From: an uncultured Lentibacter sp.
GTDB lineage: Bacteria > Pseudomonadota > Alphaproteobacteria > Rhodobacterales > Rhodobacteraceae
Assembly (NCBI GenBank): GCA_947497495.1
Contig: CANMGT010000003.1
Location: forward strand, 186,001 to 250,000
Direction of reading: 5' to 3'
DNA: 64,000 nt
Part shown: piece by piece, positions 17,645 to 27,299 of the stretch
Numbering within the stretch: position 1 is the stretch's first letter
Layout: each line of letters starts with the position of its first letter
The notes under the pieces: model-generated
Database searches by the model: none
The model's input: the letters and a program-made list of their open reading frames with translations, nothing else
What the model was told of the DNA's origin: nothing
Position numbers and translations under genes: made by a program

Positions 17645-18483
17645 AACGTAAACTCCTGCTGATTATTCTCGACGGTGTGCCGCTGCGCAACTTTCGTCGC
17701 CTGTTTGGCAACCTGGAGGGCTGGGTGAGCAGCGGCGAGGCGCAGACATGGACGGTGCGGGCAACGCTGCCGTCGATCTCGGCCAGCTGCTATGCGAGCA
17801 TTCACACCGGTGTCAGCCCGCAGGTGCACGGCTGCACGGGCAACGGCAACGTCTTTCGCCTCAAGGAGGAAGATGTGTTTGCCTCGGTGCGCAAGCGCGG
17901 CGGCGTGACGGGGGCTGTGGCGCACTCGTTCTGGAGCGAGTTCTTCAACCGCCACCCTTTTGATTACGTGCGCGATGTGGAGTATGACGAGCCCGAAAGC
18001 GCGACTATCAACCATGGGCGGTTTCACACGATGACAGGCTACGGGGCGAACAACCAGATGACGCCCTCGGATGTTGATTTGTTTGCGACGCTGACCAACC
18101 TCTGCGCGCGCTTCGACCTTGATTATGGCATGCTGCACACCTGCACGCTTGACAGTATGGGGCATCGGTTTTTTCACGAGAGCCAGGAGATGGACCATGC
18201 CTGCTTCGTCATGGACGAAATGCTGGCCCCTTTCATCTGGAAATGGCGCGAAATGGGCTATGAGGTGATCGTGACGGCAGACCACGGGCAAGACGAGCGC
18301 GGCCATCACGGCGGTCGGGGCGACTTGCAGCAACTCTCGGCGCTGTATTACTTCGGTGCGGGGCAGGGGCCGGCAAGTGATGTCGAGATCGACCAGCTGC
18401 AGCTGGCACCGACGATCCTGAGCCGCCTTGGCGCGGATATCCCCGAGACGATGCTTGGCGAGGTTTTCCTGACCGGCGGGTGA
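17641..18483 (+). CDS. Alkaline phosphatase superfamily phosphodiesterase/pyrophosphatase-like protein
   Basis: A 280-residue enzyme of the type I phosphodiesterase/nucleotide pyrophosphatase group. Metal-site features: LLIILDGVP (Asp11), the TLPSIS nucleophile segment, a CTLDSMGHRFFHE motif, and ADHGQDERGHHG with clustered Asp/His. No signal peptide is seen, so it is probably cytoplasmic. It is shorter than classical pyrophosphatases. Translationally coupled to the DUF4349 gene. The substrate cannot be inferred. Confidence 0.8.
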   Translation: MKRKLLLIILDGVPLRNFRRLFGNLEGWVSSGEAQTWTVRATLPSISASCYASIHTGVSPQVHGCTGNGNVFRLKEEDVFASVRKRGGVTGAVAHSFWSEFFNRHPFDYVRDVEYDEPESATINHGRFHTMTGYGANNQMTPSDVDLFATLTNLCARFDLDYGMLHTCTLDSMGHRFFHESQEMDHACFVMDEMLAPFIWKWREMGYEVIVTADHGQDERGHHGGRGDLQQLSALYYFGAGQGPASDVEIDQLQLAPTILSRLGADIPETMLGEVFLTGG

Positions 18484-18845
18484 GGCGGGAAACACTGTAA
18501 AAAAGCCCATTTGCTTGAGCGCTCAGGCGTCGATGCTCGCGGGGGTTGTCGGGGCAGGCGCTCAAGTCAGCTTCTGAGGCGCAGGTGTGAACTTTCCCCG
18601 TATTTGCTTGACTCTAGGGTGTGAGCTTCGCGTAAGCCCTTATTTTGCGCCTAATTCCTGCCATATTGCCGTGAAATTTGTTGCAGCCTTGCAACGAAAA
18701 TCACTCTAAATATCTGCTATGACCCACTATTTGGGGGGTGAAGGGAAATTAGGCACTAGTCGGCGAATCATTTAGCTGATACATATTGTGTCAGAAATGC
18801 GGCGCAATAAATGACGTCGCGTGTGTTGAGGCAAATGGTGGTGTC
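18484..18845. other. 362-base gap upstream of the adhesin gene
   Basis: No gene seen. It should carry the promoter and leader of the type I secretion operon. A perfect inverted repeat GTTGCA-GCCT-TGCAAC lies at 18680-18695 and could be an operator. The last 100 bases are AT-richer than the surrounding coding DNA. I cannot place a confident -35/-10 pair. Confidence 0.5.
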
Positions 18846-21800
18846 ATGAAACCTATTAGTTTCGTTTCCCGTGGTAGCACGGGTAGCGTCGAGCATGGTA
18901 ATGTATCGACAGGAAATATTACAACAATTCAAGCTGAAGCCGGTGCGGACTATTCGTTCAACCTGCGCCAGAGCGACATCAGCGGCTATAAGCGGCTGGG
19001 CGGCAATCTTGAAATTACGCTGGCTGACGGCCGGATTATTTTGATTGAAGACTTCTTTAATGTCGCGGGCGCGCCCGTGGCAGACCTTTTCGTGTCGTCC
19101 GACACTTACATCAGTCAAGTCAGCTTGGTTGAGGGCGCCGATGGCGACCTGTACGGACAATACGGCGTGGCGGAAGCCTGGGGCAAATACGGCGACACTG
19201 ACGAGCTGATCTTTGTGGATGGCACGGAAGTTGCACATGTCGACATGGGTAACGATGACGTCAGCATGTTGGGCGCAGGCCTGCTCTCGGGCCTTGGTGG
19301 TCTCGGAGCAGCTGGCGCGGTTGCTGGCGGTGTGGCTGTTGTTGGCGGCATCACAGGTGGCGGCGGTGGCTCGGGCCCTGTTCCCGTTGAGCCAACGGTC
19401 AATGACGGCGCGGTTGTTATCGGCGGTGACGACGTTACCGAGGCTGACGAGACGATTACTGTGACAGGCACGGCCGAATCCGGCTCTGATGTCGAGGTCG
19501 TCATTGGTGGAACCACTGTCTCGACTGTTGCAGATGACAACGGCGAGTGGGTTGCTGTCTTTGAGGGCGATGATTTCCCCGCAGACGGCGTTTATGACGT
19601 GGCAGTCACGATCACCGAGCCAGACGGCACGGTGACTGACCTGACTGGCCCGAGCATCACGATCGATCTGACTGGCCCCGAGATCGTTATGACCGAGGGT
19701 GTGCAGTCAACCGGTGATCTGGTCGACGGTGACGACTATTCCGACGGCGTCGAGCTGAGCGGAACAGGCGAGGCTGGCGCAAGCATTTCGGTAACGATCG
19801 GCACGGTGACACATGAAACAGTGGTCGGCGAAGACGGCAGCTGGGAAGTGTCCTTCTCGACCTCTGAGGTTGAAGGTGGAGAGTATGAAACCGATGTCAC
19901 CATCGTTTCGACGGACAGCTACGGCAACTCGACAACAACTGTCGAGACGCTGGTTGTTGACACCGTCAGCAACGTGACATTTGCAGGCGCAAACACGGGT
20001 GATGATGCGATCGTCAACGGCAACGAGCACGGCGAAGGCGTGACGCTGACAGGCACAACGCAGCCCGGCTCGACGGTTGTTGTGACGCTGGACGGTGTCG
20101 AGCACAACGCGACTGTGGATGCCTCAGGCAACTGGACAGTAACCTACAGCTCGAGCGAAGTGCGCACAGGCGAGTGGACAGGCGACGTAAGTGTCGTTGC
20201 GACAGACGCGCATGGCAACATGTCAGACACCACAGGCACTGTAGAGTTTGACACATTGGTGCGTGACTACGCGATTACGACAACAACGGGCGGCCAGGAT
20301 GGCGTTGTCAGTGGCAGCGAGCAGTCGGCTGGCGTTACGTTTGGCGGCTCGGTCGAGCCCGGCTCAACTGTTATGGTTAACTTCGCGGGCATTGACCGCG
20401 CGGCAACTGTTGACGCAAGCGGCAACTGGACAGTGAACTTCTCGTCTGGCGAAATCCCGCAAAGCGACGGCGGCACCATCATGATGACGGCAACCGCAAC
20501 AGACGCGGCCAACAACAGCACGCAGCTGACGCAGGGTGTTGTCGTTGATAACATGGCTGGATCACTGGCGCTCAGCACGGCTCCGATCGAGGGTGACAAT
20601 ATTGTCAACTTTGACGAAGCTTCAAACGGCGTTGATGTGCGCGGCACCTCGGATGCGGGCAACGTAGTTGAAGTCCAACTCGGCGACGCCACTGTGTCTG
20701 TCGTGACGGATGCAAGCGGCAACTGGGTGGCGCATTTCGGGCCAGACCAGATCGAGCCAGGCACCTATGACGCTGATATCATTGCAACAACCACCGATGC
20801 TGCGGGCAACTCGCGCGAAGTGACGGGCACGGTTCACATTGATACCGAAGTTCTCAACCTCGGCGTGTCGGCCGACATGGTTGCGGAAGATGACGTGGTC
20901 AACGGCACCGAGCGCCTCAACGGTGTCGAGTTTACCGGCACAACCGAGCCAGGCACGCAGAGTGTTGTCGTCACGATTGACGGTGAATCGCGCAACGCGG
21001 TTGTCAGCTCAAGCGGCAGCTGGTCGGTGACCTTCCCGTCATATGACTTGCCGCAGGGCGAAGACACCTACACGCTGGAAGTCGATGTAATAGACAGGGC
21101 AGGCAACACAGCCTCAACAAGCCGCGAAGTTGTCTTCGACACATTCGTGAACGAGTTGACAGGTGGCGCGGAAGCCGAAGGCTCGCAGGCGACGTATAAT
21201 GCCAGCGAAGTCTCTGACGGCGTCAGCGTAACGGGCACAGTCGAAGCGGGCTCAACTGTTGTGGTTAACTTTGACGGCACAGACTATGACGCCACGGTTG
21301 ATGCAAACGGCAACTGGAGCCTTGATCTGCCAGCTTCCGCCTTCGCGGCCGAAAGCTACAGCGCAGAGCTGGTAGTCACCGCAACAGACGCAGCCGGCAA
21401 CGAGCTTCAGTCAACCGAGACACTGGTGATTGACGCTGATGTGCCTGATGCACCTTCGGTTGAGGGCTACTCACGCGATCACACAGGCTACACAGCCGTG
21501 CAGGTTGCGGACAGCGATGCGACCCAGACTGTCTATGAAGTTGACGGAAACTCTGTCAGCGAAGTGGCGACTGGCGGAATTGACATCGGCGCAAACAACT
21601 ACTTCGGGCTCGACCCGGTTGTTCAGGACGGCTCACACCTTGTTGTGTCGGCTGAAGACGCAGCAGGCAACGTTTCAAGCACATTCCTTGTGCTCGACGA
21701 CCCTGTCACATCGGATGTCGACATGAGCAGCGTCAATTCAGGCCTCGCGGGCCTCGAGATCGAAGCGATTGATCTGACTTTTGCGGAAGACACCAACCTT

Positions 21801-22004
21801 GTGCTCTCGCTGGATCAAATCGAAGCCTTCGCCGAGAACTCTGATACGCTCGCGATCCACGGTGGGGACGACGACACAGTCACCATCACCGGCGCGACAC
21901 GCACAGGCGCAAGCGTCAGCGAGAATGGCCAGACATATGATGTCTACACCATCGGCGACGACGCAAATGTGCTGATTGACGACGACATCAACGTCATCAT
22001 CTAA
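18846..22004 (+). CDS. Large Ig-repeat adhesin with BapA-like N-terminus, type I secretion substrate
   Basis: A 1052-residue acidic, cysteine-free secreted protein. Residues 1-135 resemble the BapA prefix (ITLADGRIILIEDFF). Residues 141-176 form a Gly/Ala/Val-rich stretch, GLGGLGAAGAVAGGVAVVGG, then poly-Gly. About eight Ig-like repeats of roughly 98 residues start near 182, 279, 377, 475, 574, 672, 771 and 869, many carrying GTTEPGS..V and DASGNWTV. The last 100 residues (DDTVTITG.., YDVYTIGDDANVLID) look like a type I secretion C-terminus. No RTX nonapeptides. ATG 18846 begins the conserved prefix. The exporter genes follow directly. Confidence 0.9.
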   Translation: MKPISFVSRGSTGSVEHGNVSTGNITTIQAEAGADYSFNLRQSDISGYKRLGGNLEITLADGRIILIEDFFNVAGAPVADLFVSSDTYISQVSLVEGADGDLYGQYGVAEAWGKYGDTDELIFVDGTEVAHVDMGNDDVSMLGAGLLSGLGGLGAAGAVAGGVAVVGGITGGGGGSGPVPVEPTVNDGAVVIGGDDVTEADETITVTGTAESGSDVEVVIGGTTVSTVADDNGEWVAVFEGDDFPADGVYDVAVTITEPDGTVTDLTGPSITIDLTGPEIVMTEGVQSTGDLVDGDDYSDGVELSGTGEAGASISVTIGTVTHETVVGEDGSWEVSFSTSEVEGGEYETDVTIVSTDSYGNSTTTVETLVVDTVSNVTFAGANTGDDAIVNGNEHGEGVTLTGTTQPGSTVVVTLDGVEHNATVDASGNWTVTYSSSEVRTGEWTGDVSVVATDAHGNMSDTTGTVEFDTLVRDYAITTTTGGQDGVVSGSEQSAGVTFGGSVEPGSTVMVNFAGIDRAATVDASGNWTVNFSSGEIPQSDGGTIMMTATATDAANNSTQLTQGVVVDNMAGSLALSTAPIEGDNIVNFDEASNGVDVRGTSDAGNVVEVQLGDATVSVVTDASGNWVAHFGPDQIEPGTYDADIIATTTDAAGNSREVTGTVHIDTEVLNLGVSADMVAEDDVVNGTERLNGVEFTGTTEPGTQSVVVTIDGESRNAVVSSSGSWSVTFPSYDLPQGEDTYTLEVDVIDRAGNTASTSREVVFDTFVNELTGGAEAEGSQATYNASEVSDGVSVTGTVEAGSTVVVNFDGTDYDATVDANGNWSLDLPASAFAAESYSAELVVTATDAAGNELQSTETLVIDADVPDAPSVEGYSRDHTGYTAVQVADSDATQTVYEVDGNSVSEVATGGIDIGANNYFGLDPVVQDGSHLVVSAEDAAGNVSSTFLVLDDPVTSDVDMSSVNSGLAGLEIEAIDLTFAEDTNLVLSLDQIEAFAENSDTLAIHGGDDDTVTITGATRTGASVSENGQTYDVYTIGDDANVLIDDDINVII

Positions 22005-22095
22005 ACCATTTCGGAGCGCGTGTGCAGGCGCGCGCTCCGCACCCACCAGACCAAGCAAATAATTATAACGCCTAACAAATAAAAAGAGGCGAGCC

Positions 22096-23403
22096 ATGGG
22101 GCAGAGTGTATTTTCAAGCGGCAAGGCCGTGGGGATTTTGATGGCGATGACAGCCCTGAGCGGGTGCATGGCCGACGACGGCGGCGTGGTGAGCCGACTT
22201 AAGAACGCACCACTTGGGGCAGGCCTTGCTGGCACGAAAGAAACAGCAGACCAAGGCTCTTTTGTTATCACAAGTTTGCAGGCGCGCAGCAGTGTTTTGC
22301 CGGGCGGTAGCGCCTACGAGAAAGTGGCGACGCCCGTTCTGGCGGCCAACTCGCGCGCCGCTGAGAGCGAGCTGAAAAGCGCACGCCTTAGGGCTGAGGC
22401 GCAATCGAAAAACTGGCTTCCAACGATCGGCCCGAGTATTTCGCTGACCTCGCTGAGTGACGCGGTTGCGAGCATCGTTGTTGACGCGGTTCTGTTCTCG
22501 GGCGGGCGCAAGAAGGCCGAGCGCGCGTTTGCCAAGGCTGATGTCGAAGTCGCCGCTGTGAACCTCGCGATTGACACCAACGAGCGTGTCCACACCGCGC
22601 TTTCGCTTTATCTGGGCGGGCAAGAAGCGCGCGAGAAAGCCGCGACGTTGAGCACCGCTTTGAAGGATATGAAGCATTTCGAGTGGATCATGACCGAGCG
22701 CGTCAAGGGCGGCGTGTCGGATATGTCTGATCTCAGCGTGATCCGCCACAAGCTGGCGAAAATGCAGGCCGATTATGCGTCAGAAACCGACAGGGCCTCC
22801 TCGGCTTTGGCCGAGTTGAACGCGATGTCGGTGCGAAAGCTTGACGCTGTGCAAGGCGTGAGCCAGCTGCCCGTTTCCAAAGGCGCGGCACAACCGCTGA
22901 GCGTTATGCTGGCAGAGGCCGAGAAGGGCCGCTCTATTGCCAGCGCCAAGATCGACCGCGCAGGCTATTTGCCGACGGTGTCTGCCTCGGTTGACAGCAG
23001 CGGCGGCGGTTTGACAGGCTCGGTTGCGCCGACAAATCCGATCGGCGTGGGCATGGGGGCCAACCTTCAGGCCATCAAAGCCACGGAAGAGGCCGCAGGC
23101 CGCCGTGTCGCACAGGCGCAGGAAGAGGCCAACCGCCGTGTTGCCAAACACGAGGCGCAGATTGTCGCCCTCAAGCGCCAAGCAACCTCTGCAAACACGC
23201 TCACAGCACAGGCCAAGGCCAACCTTGATCTGTTCCAGACGCAATACGACGCGGGCCAGCGCCAGGTGATGGACGTGGTCGGCGTCTACGAAACCTATGC
23301 CGCGCAGGCGCAGTCCGAGATCGAGCTGAAGTATAAACTTGCGGCGGCGCAACTGGCCATGGCCAACGAGCTGGGCCTCTTGGCCAACGGGAGCGACATT
23401 TGA
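22096..23403 (+). CDS. TolC-family outer-membrane lipoprotein of the adhesin type I secretion system
   Basis: A 435-residue protein with a lipoprotein signal (MAMTALSGC, Cys24) and a helical TolC/OEP architecture: repeated long amphipathic helices (residues 90-135, 160-230, 305-420) separated by short beta segments (LPTIGPSISLTSL; LPTVSASVDSSGGG). The expected role is the outer-membrane channel docking on the HlyD-type adaptor. The ribosome site GAGGCGA precedes the ATG. The stop overlaps the exporter start (TTGA). It lies 91 bases after the adhesin stop. Confidence 0.9.
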   Translation: MGQSVFSSGKAVGILMAMTALSGCMADDGGVVSRLKNAPLGAGLAGTKETADQGSFVITSLQARSSVLPGGSAYEKVATPVLAANSRAAESELKSARLRAEAQSKNWLPTIGPSISLTSLSDAVASIVVDAVLFSGGRKKAERAFAKADVEVAAVNLAIDTNERVHTALSLYLGGQEAREKAATLSTALKDMKHFEWIMTERVKGGVSDMSDLSVIRHKLAKMQADYASETDRASSALAELNAMSVRKLDAVQGVSQLPVSKGAAQPLSVMLAEAEKGRSIASAKIDRAGYLPTVSASVDSSGGGLTGSVAPTNPIGVGMGANLQAIKATEEAAGRRVAQAQEEANRRVAKHEAQIVALKRQATSANTLTAQAKANLDLFQTQYDAGQRQVMDVVGVYETYAAQAQSEIELKYKLAAAQLAMANELGLLANGSDI

Positions 23404-26060
23404 GCCAGAAACCAGTAGCGCTGACCATCAAAGCCGGGGGGAAGACCCGGCTTAAGGCGGTTGGAGAGGTTGGTGAGGCGGCCAATAGCCCAAAGATGAA
23501 GATCAAACCGCGCAGCAAACCTGCGGCTCAGGCTACAGAGCAGGCCACACCGCCTAGCACAGCCAAGCCAGTGGCAAGCGAAAAGCCCAAGTTGCGGATG
23601 AAACCGCGGGCCAAGCCGGCTGAAACCAAGCCGGAGGTAGCGCGTCAGGCACCACAGGAGGTGTCAAAGCCGAAGTTGCGGATGAAGCGACGTGCGCAAG
23701 CCGCTCCCGCTGAGCCACAGTTACAGCCTCTCGCCCGTATCGAGCCCGAGCAGGTGGCAAAACCCGCATCCGAACCAGCACTCGGCAAGCTGCGCCGTGC
23801 CAAGGCTGAGCTGAAGTCAAAAGCCAAGGCGAAAGTCAGGGAACTCACCCGCGCCAAGCCGTTGCCAGAGGCCGAGACACAGCCTGCGGCGAAAACAAAG
23901 CCCGTCACAAAACCTATCGCGAAGGTTGCCGCCTCGCAGGCAAACAACGCCGACAAGACAAAGTCGCGCGCCGAATTGGCCGCGACCTATGCCAGCCTTC
24001 TGGGCGTTCAGACAGTCGCGCGGGATGTTCTGGATGTGATCATCCACCGCGAAAACGCCGCTGACGACGCACAGCCGCATGTTCTGGCCGAAGGGCTTAA
24101 GGCCGTCGGGCTGCACAGCGCGGTTGAAACAGTCAGCCATTCGCTCAACGCCCAGTGGCCCGCCTTGGCGCAGATGACGAGCGGCCAGTTTATCCTCGTT
24201 TTGGCGCAGGACGATGGCGAGATGGTGCTCTATGACACCACATGCCCCGACAACCGCGCACAAGTGCCTGTTGGCGAGTTCGAGCCATATTTCACGGGCC
24301 TGATTGTGAAGGCCGAAGCGCCTTTGGAAAAGATATCCAAGGCCCATGCGCCAAAATCCGAAGACCCGCATTGGTTCTGGGGGCAGTTCGCGGGCTTTCG
24401 CAAACACTTCGTGGAAGTGGCGCTCGGCTCGTTTGTGGCCAACCTTCTGGCTGTGTCCATCGCGCTGTTCAGCCTTCAGATTTACGACAGGGTTATCCCG
24501 CATCAGAGCGAGGCGACCCTTTGGGTGCTGGCCGCCGGTGCTGGCCTTGCGGTGTTTATGGAAGCCATGCTCAAAGTCGCGCGTTCGCGCCTGATGGATG
24601 GCGCAGGCCGCCAGATCGAGCTGAATGTCCAGAAGCTGCTGATGAACCGCATCCTTGGCATGCGCAGCGAGCGGGCAGGGCAGCAACCCAGCCAGATTTT
24701 CTCCTCGATGCGCGAGTTTGGCTCGGTGCGCGAGTTTTTTACCGCCTCGACCGTGGGCGCGCTGACAGACATTCCGTTTATCTTTGTCTTCCTGCTCCTG
24801 GTGTCTTCGATCGCGGGCAATGTTGTCTGGGTGCTGATCATTGGCGGCCTTCTCATGGTTGTTCCCGGGTTCTTTTTGCAAAAGAAGATGATCGCGCTGA
24901 CCAAAGAAACGCAGGGCGCTTCGGCCAAATCGAGCCGGATGCTGCATGAGGTTATCTTTGAACTCGACACCGTAAAAACACAGCGCTCGGAAGACCGCAT
25001 CAAGCGTGTCTGGGAAGAGCTGACGACGCTCTCCGCCTTGAAGTCTTCAGAGCAACGCAAGCTGGCCTCGACGCTCACCTTCTGGAGTCAGGGCGTGCAG
25101 CAGGCGACATATGTCAGCGCTGTGATCATGGGCACTTACCTTGTGTTTGCAGGCGAGTTTACGGTTGGCTCGATCATCGCTGTCGGGCTTTTGACGGGAC
25201 GCACCCTGAGCCCGCTGACGCAGCTTGCTGGCACGATGGCCCGTTGGGGCAACGTCAAGGCGGCGCTGGACGGGTTGGACGCTATTGCGGATGCGCCGCA
25301 AGACCGCCCCGAAGGCAAAAGCTTTTTGCGCCGTGAAAGCCTTGAGGGCCGCTACGAACTGTCTGACGTCAAGTTCGAGTACGACGAGGGCGGTGCCCCT
25401 GTGCTCGACGTGAACGGCATTGCGCTGAACGCGGGTGAGGCTGTCGCGGTGCTGGGCTCCAACGGCTCGGGCAAGTCAACGCTGCTCAAGGTGCTGGCGG
25501 GGCTGTACGCGCCAACGTCTGGCCGCGTGCTGCTTGACGGCACCGACATGAGCCAGCTTGACCCGCGCGATGTGCGCCGCATGGTGGGCTACCTTGGCCA
25601 AGAGGTGAAACTCTTCGCCGGAACCCTGCGCGACAACCTCAACCTCAACATGCTTGAGCGCAATGATGACCGCCTGCTTCAGGCGCTTGATTTTGCCGGC
25701 CTTGGCCCGTTTGTGAAGAACCACCCCAAGGGCCTCGATGTCGAGATCCGCGATGGCGGAATCGGGCTGTCTGTGGGTCAGCGCCAGTCGATCGGCTGGG
25801 CGCGCTTGTGGCTGCAAGACCCGAAGATCTGCCTGCTTGACGAGCCGACAGCCGCGCTCGACCAAACGCTTGAGAACGTGCTGGTTGACCGCCTGCAAAC
25901 CTGGCTCAAGGGCCGCACGGCCGTGATCGCGACACACCGCGTGCCGATTTTGCAGCTGACAACCCGCACCGTCATTTTGCAGAACGGGCGGATGGCGGTT
26001 GACGGCCCGCGCGATCAGGTGCTTGAACACCTCTCCAAACGCTCGGGAGGCAGCAAATGA
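23400..26060 (+). CDS. LapB/HlyB-type secretion ABC transporter with a basic low-complexity N-terminal extension
   Basis: An 886-residue inner-membrane exporter. Residues 1-190 are a Lys/Pro/Ala-rich extension with repeats such as KPKLRMKPRAK. Residues 195-305 look like a C39-like domain without a catalytic Cys in place, as in LapB/HlyB. Transmembrane helices span about 340-610. The ATPase has Walker A GSNGSGKST (686-694), signature LSVGQ (790-794, Val replacing the usual Gly), Walker B ICLLDEP (810-816) and the H-loop ATHR. The TTG start overlaps the tolC-like stop; GGGAG lies six bases upstream. Confidence 0.93.
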   Translation: MSQKPVALTIKAGGKTRLKAVGEVGEAANSPKMKIKPRSKPAAQATEQATPPSTAKPVASEKPKLRMKPRAKPAETKPEVARQAPQEVSKPKLRMKRRAQAAPAEPQLQPLARIEPEQVAKPASEPALGKLRRAKAELKSKAKAKVRELTRAKPLPEAETQPAAKTKPVTKPIAKVAASQANNADKTKSRAELAATYASLLGVQTVARDVLDVIIHRENAADDAQPHVLAEGLKAVGLHSAVETVSHSLNAQWPALAQMTSGQFILVLAQDDGEMVLYDTTCPDNRAQVPVGEFEPYFTGLIVKAEAPLEKISKAHAPKSEDPHWFWGQFAGFRKHFVEVALGSFVANLLAVSIALFSLQIYDRVIPHQSEATLWVLAAGAGLAVFMEAMLKVARSRLMDGAGRQIELNVQKLLMNRILGMRSERAGQQPSQIFSSMREFGSVREFFTASTVGALTDIPFIFVFLLLVSSIAGNVVWVLIIGGLLMVVPGFFLQKKMIALTKETQGASAKSSRMLHEVIFELDTVKTQRSEDRIKRVWEELTTLSALKSSEQRKLASTLTFWSQGVQQATYVSAVIMGTYLVFAGEFTVGSIIAVGLLTGRTLSPLTQLAGTMARWGNVKAALDGLDAIADAPQDRPEGKSFLRRESLEGRYELSDVKFEYDEGGAPVLDVNGIALNAGEAVAVLGSNGSGKSTLLKVLAGLYAPTSGRVLLDGTDMSQLDPRDVRRMVGYLGQEVKLFAGTLRDNLNLNMLERNDDRLLQALDFAGLGPFVKNHPKGLDVEIRDGGIGLSVGQRQSIGWARLWLQDPKICLLDEPTAALDQTLENVLVDRLQTWLKGRTAVIATHRVPILQLTTRTVILQNGRMAVDGPRDQVLEHLSKRSGGSK

Positions 26061-27244
26061 GTGCGCACTCAACAGACTTAGCAGGTCAGATGAACGCCAA
26101 GCTGCGCGGGCCGAGCCTGATCATCTGGCTGTGCGGCGCGACGGTTATGCTGTTTGTCGCATGGGCAGCTTTTGCATGGGTTGACGAGATCGTGCGCGCG
26201 GATGGCGAGATGATCTCTTCCTCGCGCCCACAGATTATCCAGAACCTTGAGGGCGGTATTCTGGCCGAGCTTCTGGTGAAGGAGGGACAGGTTGTCAGCG
26301 AGGGCGACGTCTTGGCCAAGCTGCGCGGCACGAAGTTCCAAAGCTCGGTTGATGACTTGGGGGACCAGATCATCGCGCTTGATATTCGCCGCCGCCGCAT
26401 CGAAGCCGAGATGGAAGGGCGCAGTGACTTTGGCGTGCCCGAAGCCTTGCAGCTGCGCAGCCCCGAGATCGTCGCGTCCGAGCGCGCGCTTTTGGTGGCG
26501 CGTCAGACGGATTTTGCCTCTGCCAAGAGCGGTGCCAAACGGGTGCTTGAGCAAGCCGCGCAGGAAAAGCAGCTGATGGAAAACCTGCTTAAAAAGAAGA
26601 TCGTCGCGCTCATCGAAGTGACGCGTGCACGCAAAACATTTGCCGATGCGCAGATCAGATATGACGAGATTGTCACCCAGACAGAGCTTCAGCGCGCGGA
26701 GGAATATTCCGACACGCTGAAAGAAATCGCAACGCTCAAGCAGAACTACAAGGCCAGCGAAGACCAGCTTGAGCGCACGGTGTTGCGCTCGCCTTTGCGC
26801 GGCATTGTGAACGGCATGGCCGTGACGACCATCGGCGGCGTTGTGCGCCCCGGTGAGGAAATTTTGCAGATCATCCCGCTGGATGAAGAGCTGTTTGTAG
26901 AAGCGCGAGTGAAGCCCGAGAACATCGCCGGTGTGCGCCGCGGGCAAGAGGCGACAGTCAAACTGTCGGCCTATGACTACACGATTTACGGCTCGCTCAA
27001 GGGCCGCGTCGACGTGATTTCGGCGGATACGTTCAAGGACGATCGCGCGCGTGACCCAGAGGCCTCGGCGCATTACAAAGTCACCGTGCGCGTTGATATG
27101 GACCAGCTGACCGACCGTCAGACCAGCATCGAAATTCGCCCCGGTATGCAGGCCAACGTCGAACTGCACACTGGCTCAAAGACGGTTCTGCAGTATCTTT
27201 TGAAACCGCTCTACAAGTCGCGCGAAGCCTTCCGCGAGCCATAG
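26057..27244 (+). CDS. HlyD-family periplasmic adaptor of the type I secretion system
   Basis: A 395-residue membrane fusion protein: short cytoplasmic N-terminus, one helix (LIIWLCGATVMLFVAWAAFAW), a lipoyl-like half motif (IIQNLEGGILAELLVKEGQ), a long coiled coil (about residues 110-235) and a C-terminal beta barrel (LRSPLRGIVNGMAVTTIGGVV; EIRPGMQANVELHTG). The start overlaps the ABC gene by four bases. Last gene of the adhesin locus; expected to bridge the ABC exporter and the TolC-like channel. Confidence 0.94.
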   Translation: MSAHSTDLAGQMNAKLRGPSLIIWLCGATVMLFVAWAAFAWVDEIVRADGEMISSSRPQIIQNLEGGILAELLVKEGQVVSEGDVLAKLRGTKFQSSVDDLGDQIIALDIRRRRIEAEMEGRSDFGVPEALQLRSPEIVASERALLVARQTDFASAKSGAKRVLEQAAQEKQLMENLLKKKIVALIEVTRARKTFADAQIRYDEIVTQTELQRAEEYSDTLKEIATLKQNYKASEDQLERTVLRSPLRGIVNGMAVTTIGGVVRPGEEILQIIPLDEELFVEARVKPENIAGVRRGQEATVKLSAYDYTIYGSLKGRVDVISADTFKDDRARDPEASAHYKVTVRVDMDQLTDRQTSIEIRPGMQANVELHTGSKTVLQYLLKPLYKSREAFREP

Positions 27245-27299
27245 GCCCGAGTTGGGCATAGGCGTTGCCTTCGCGGTTCGGCTCTGCAAAGCTAATGGC

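Noticed and set aside
19386..21700. Repeats in the adhesin gene as a possible CRISPR or mobile array
   Set aside because: They are degenerate, about 295 bases long and in frame; they encode Ig-like domains.
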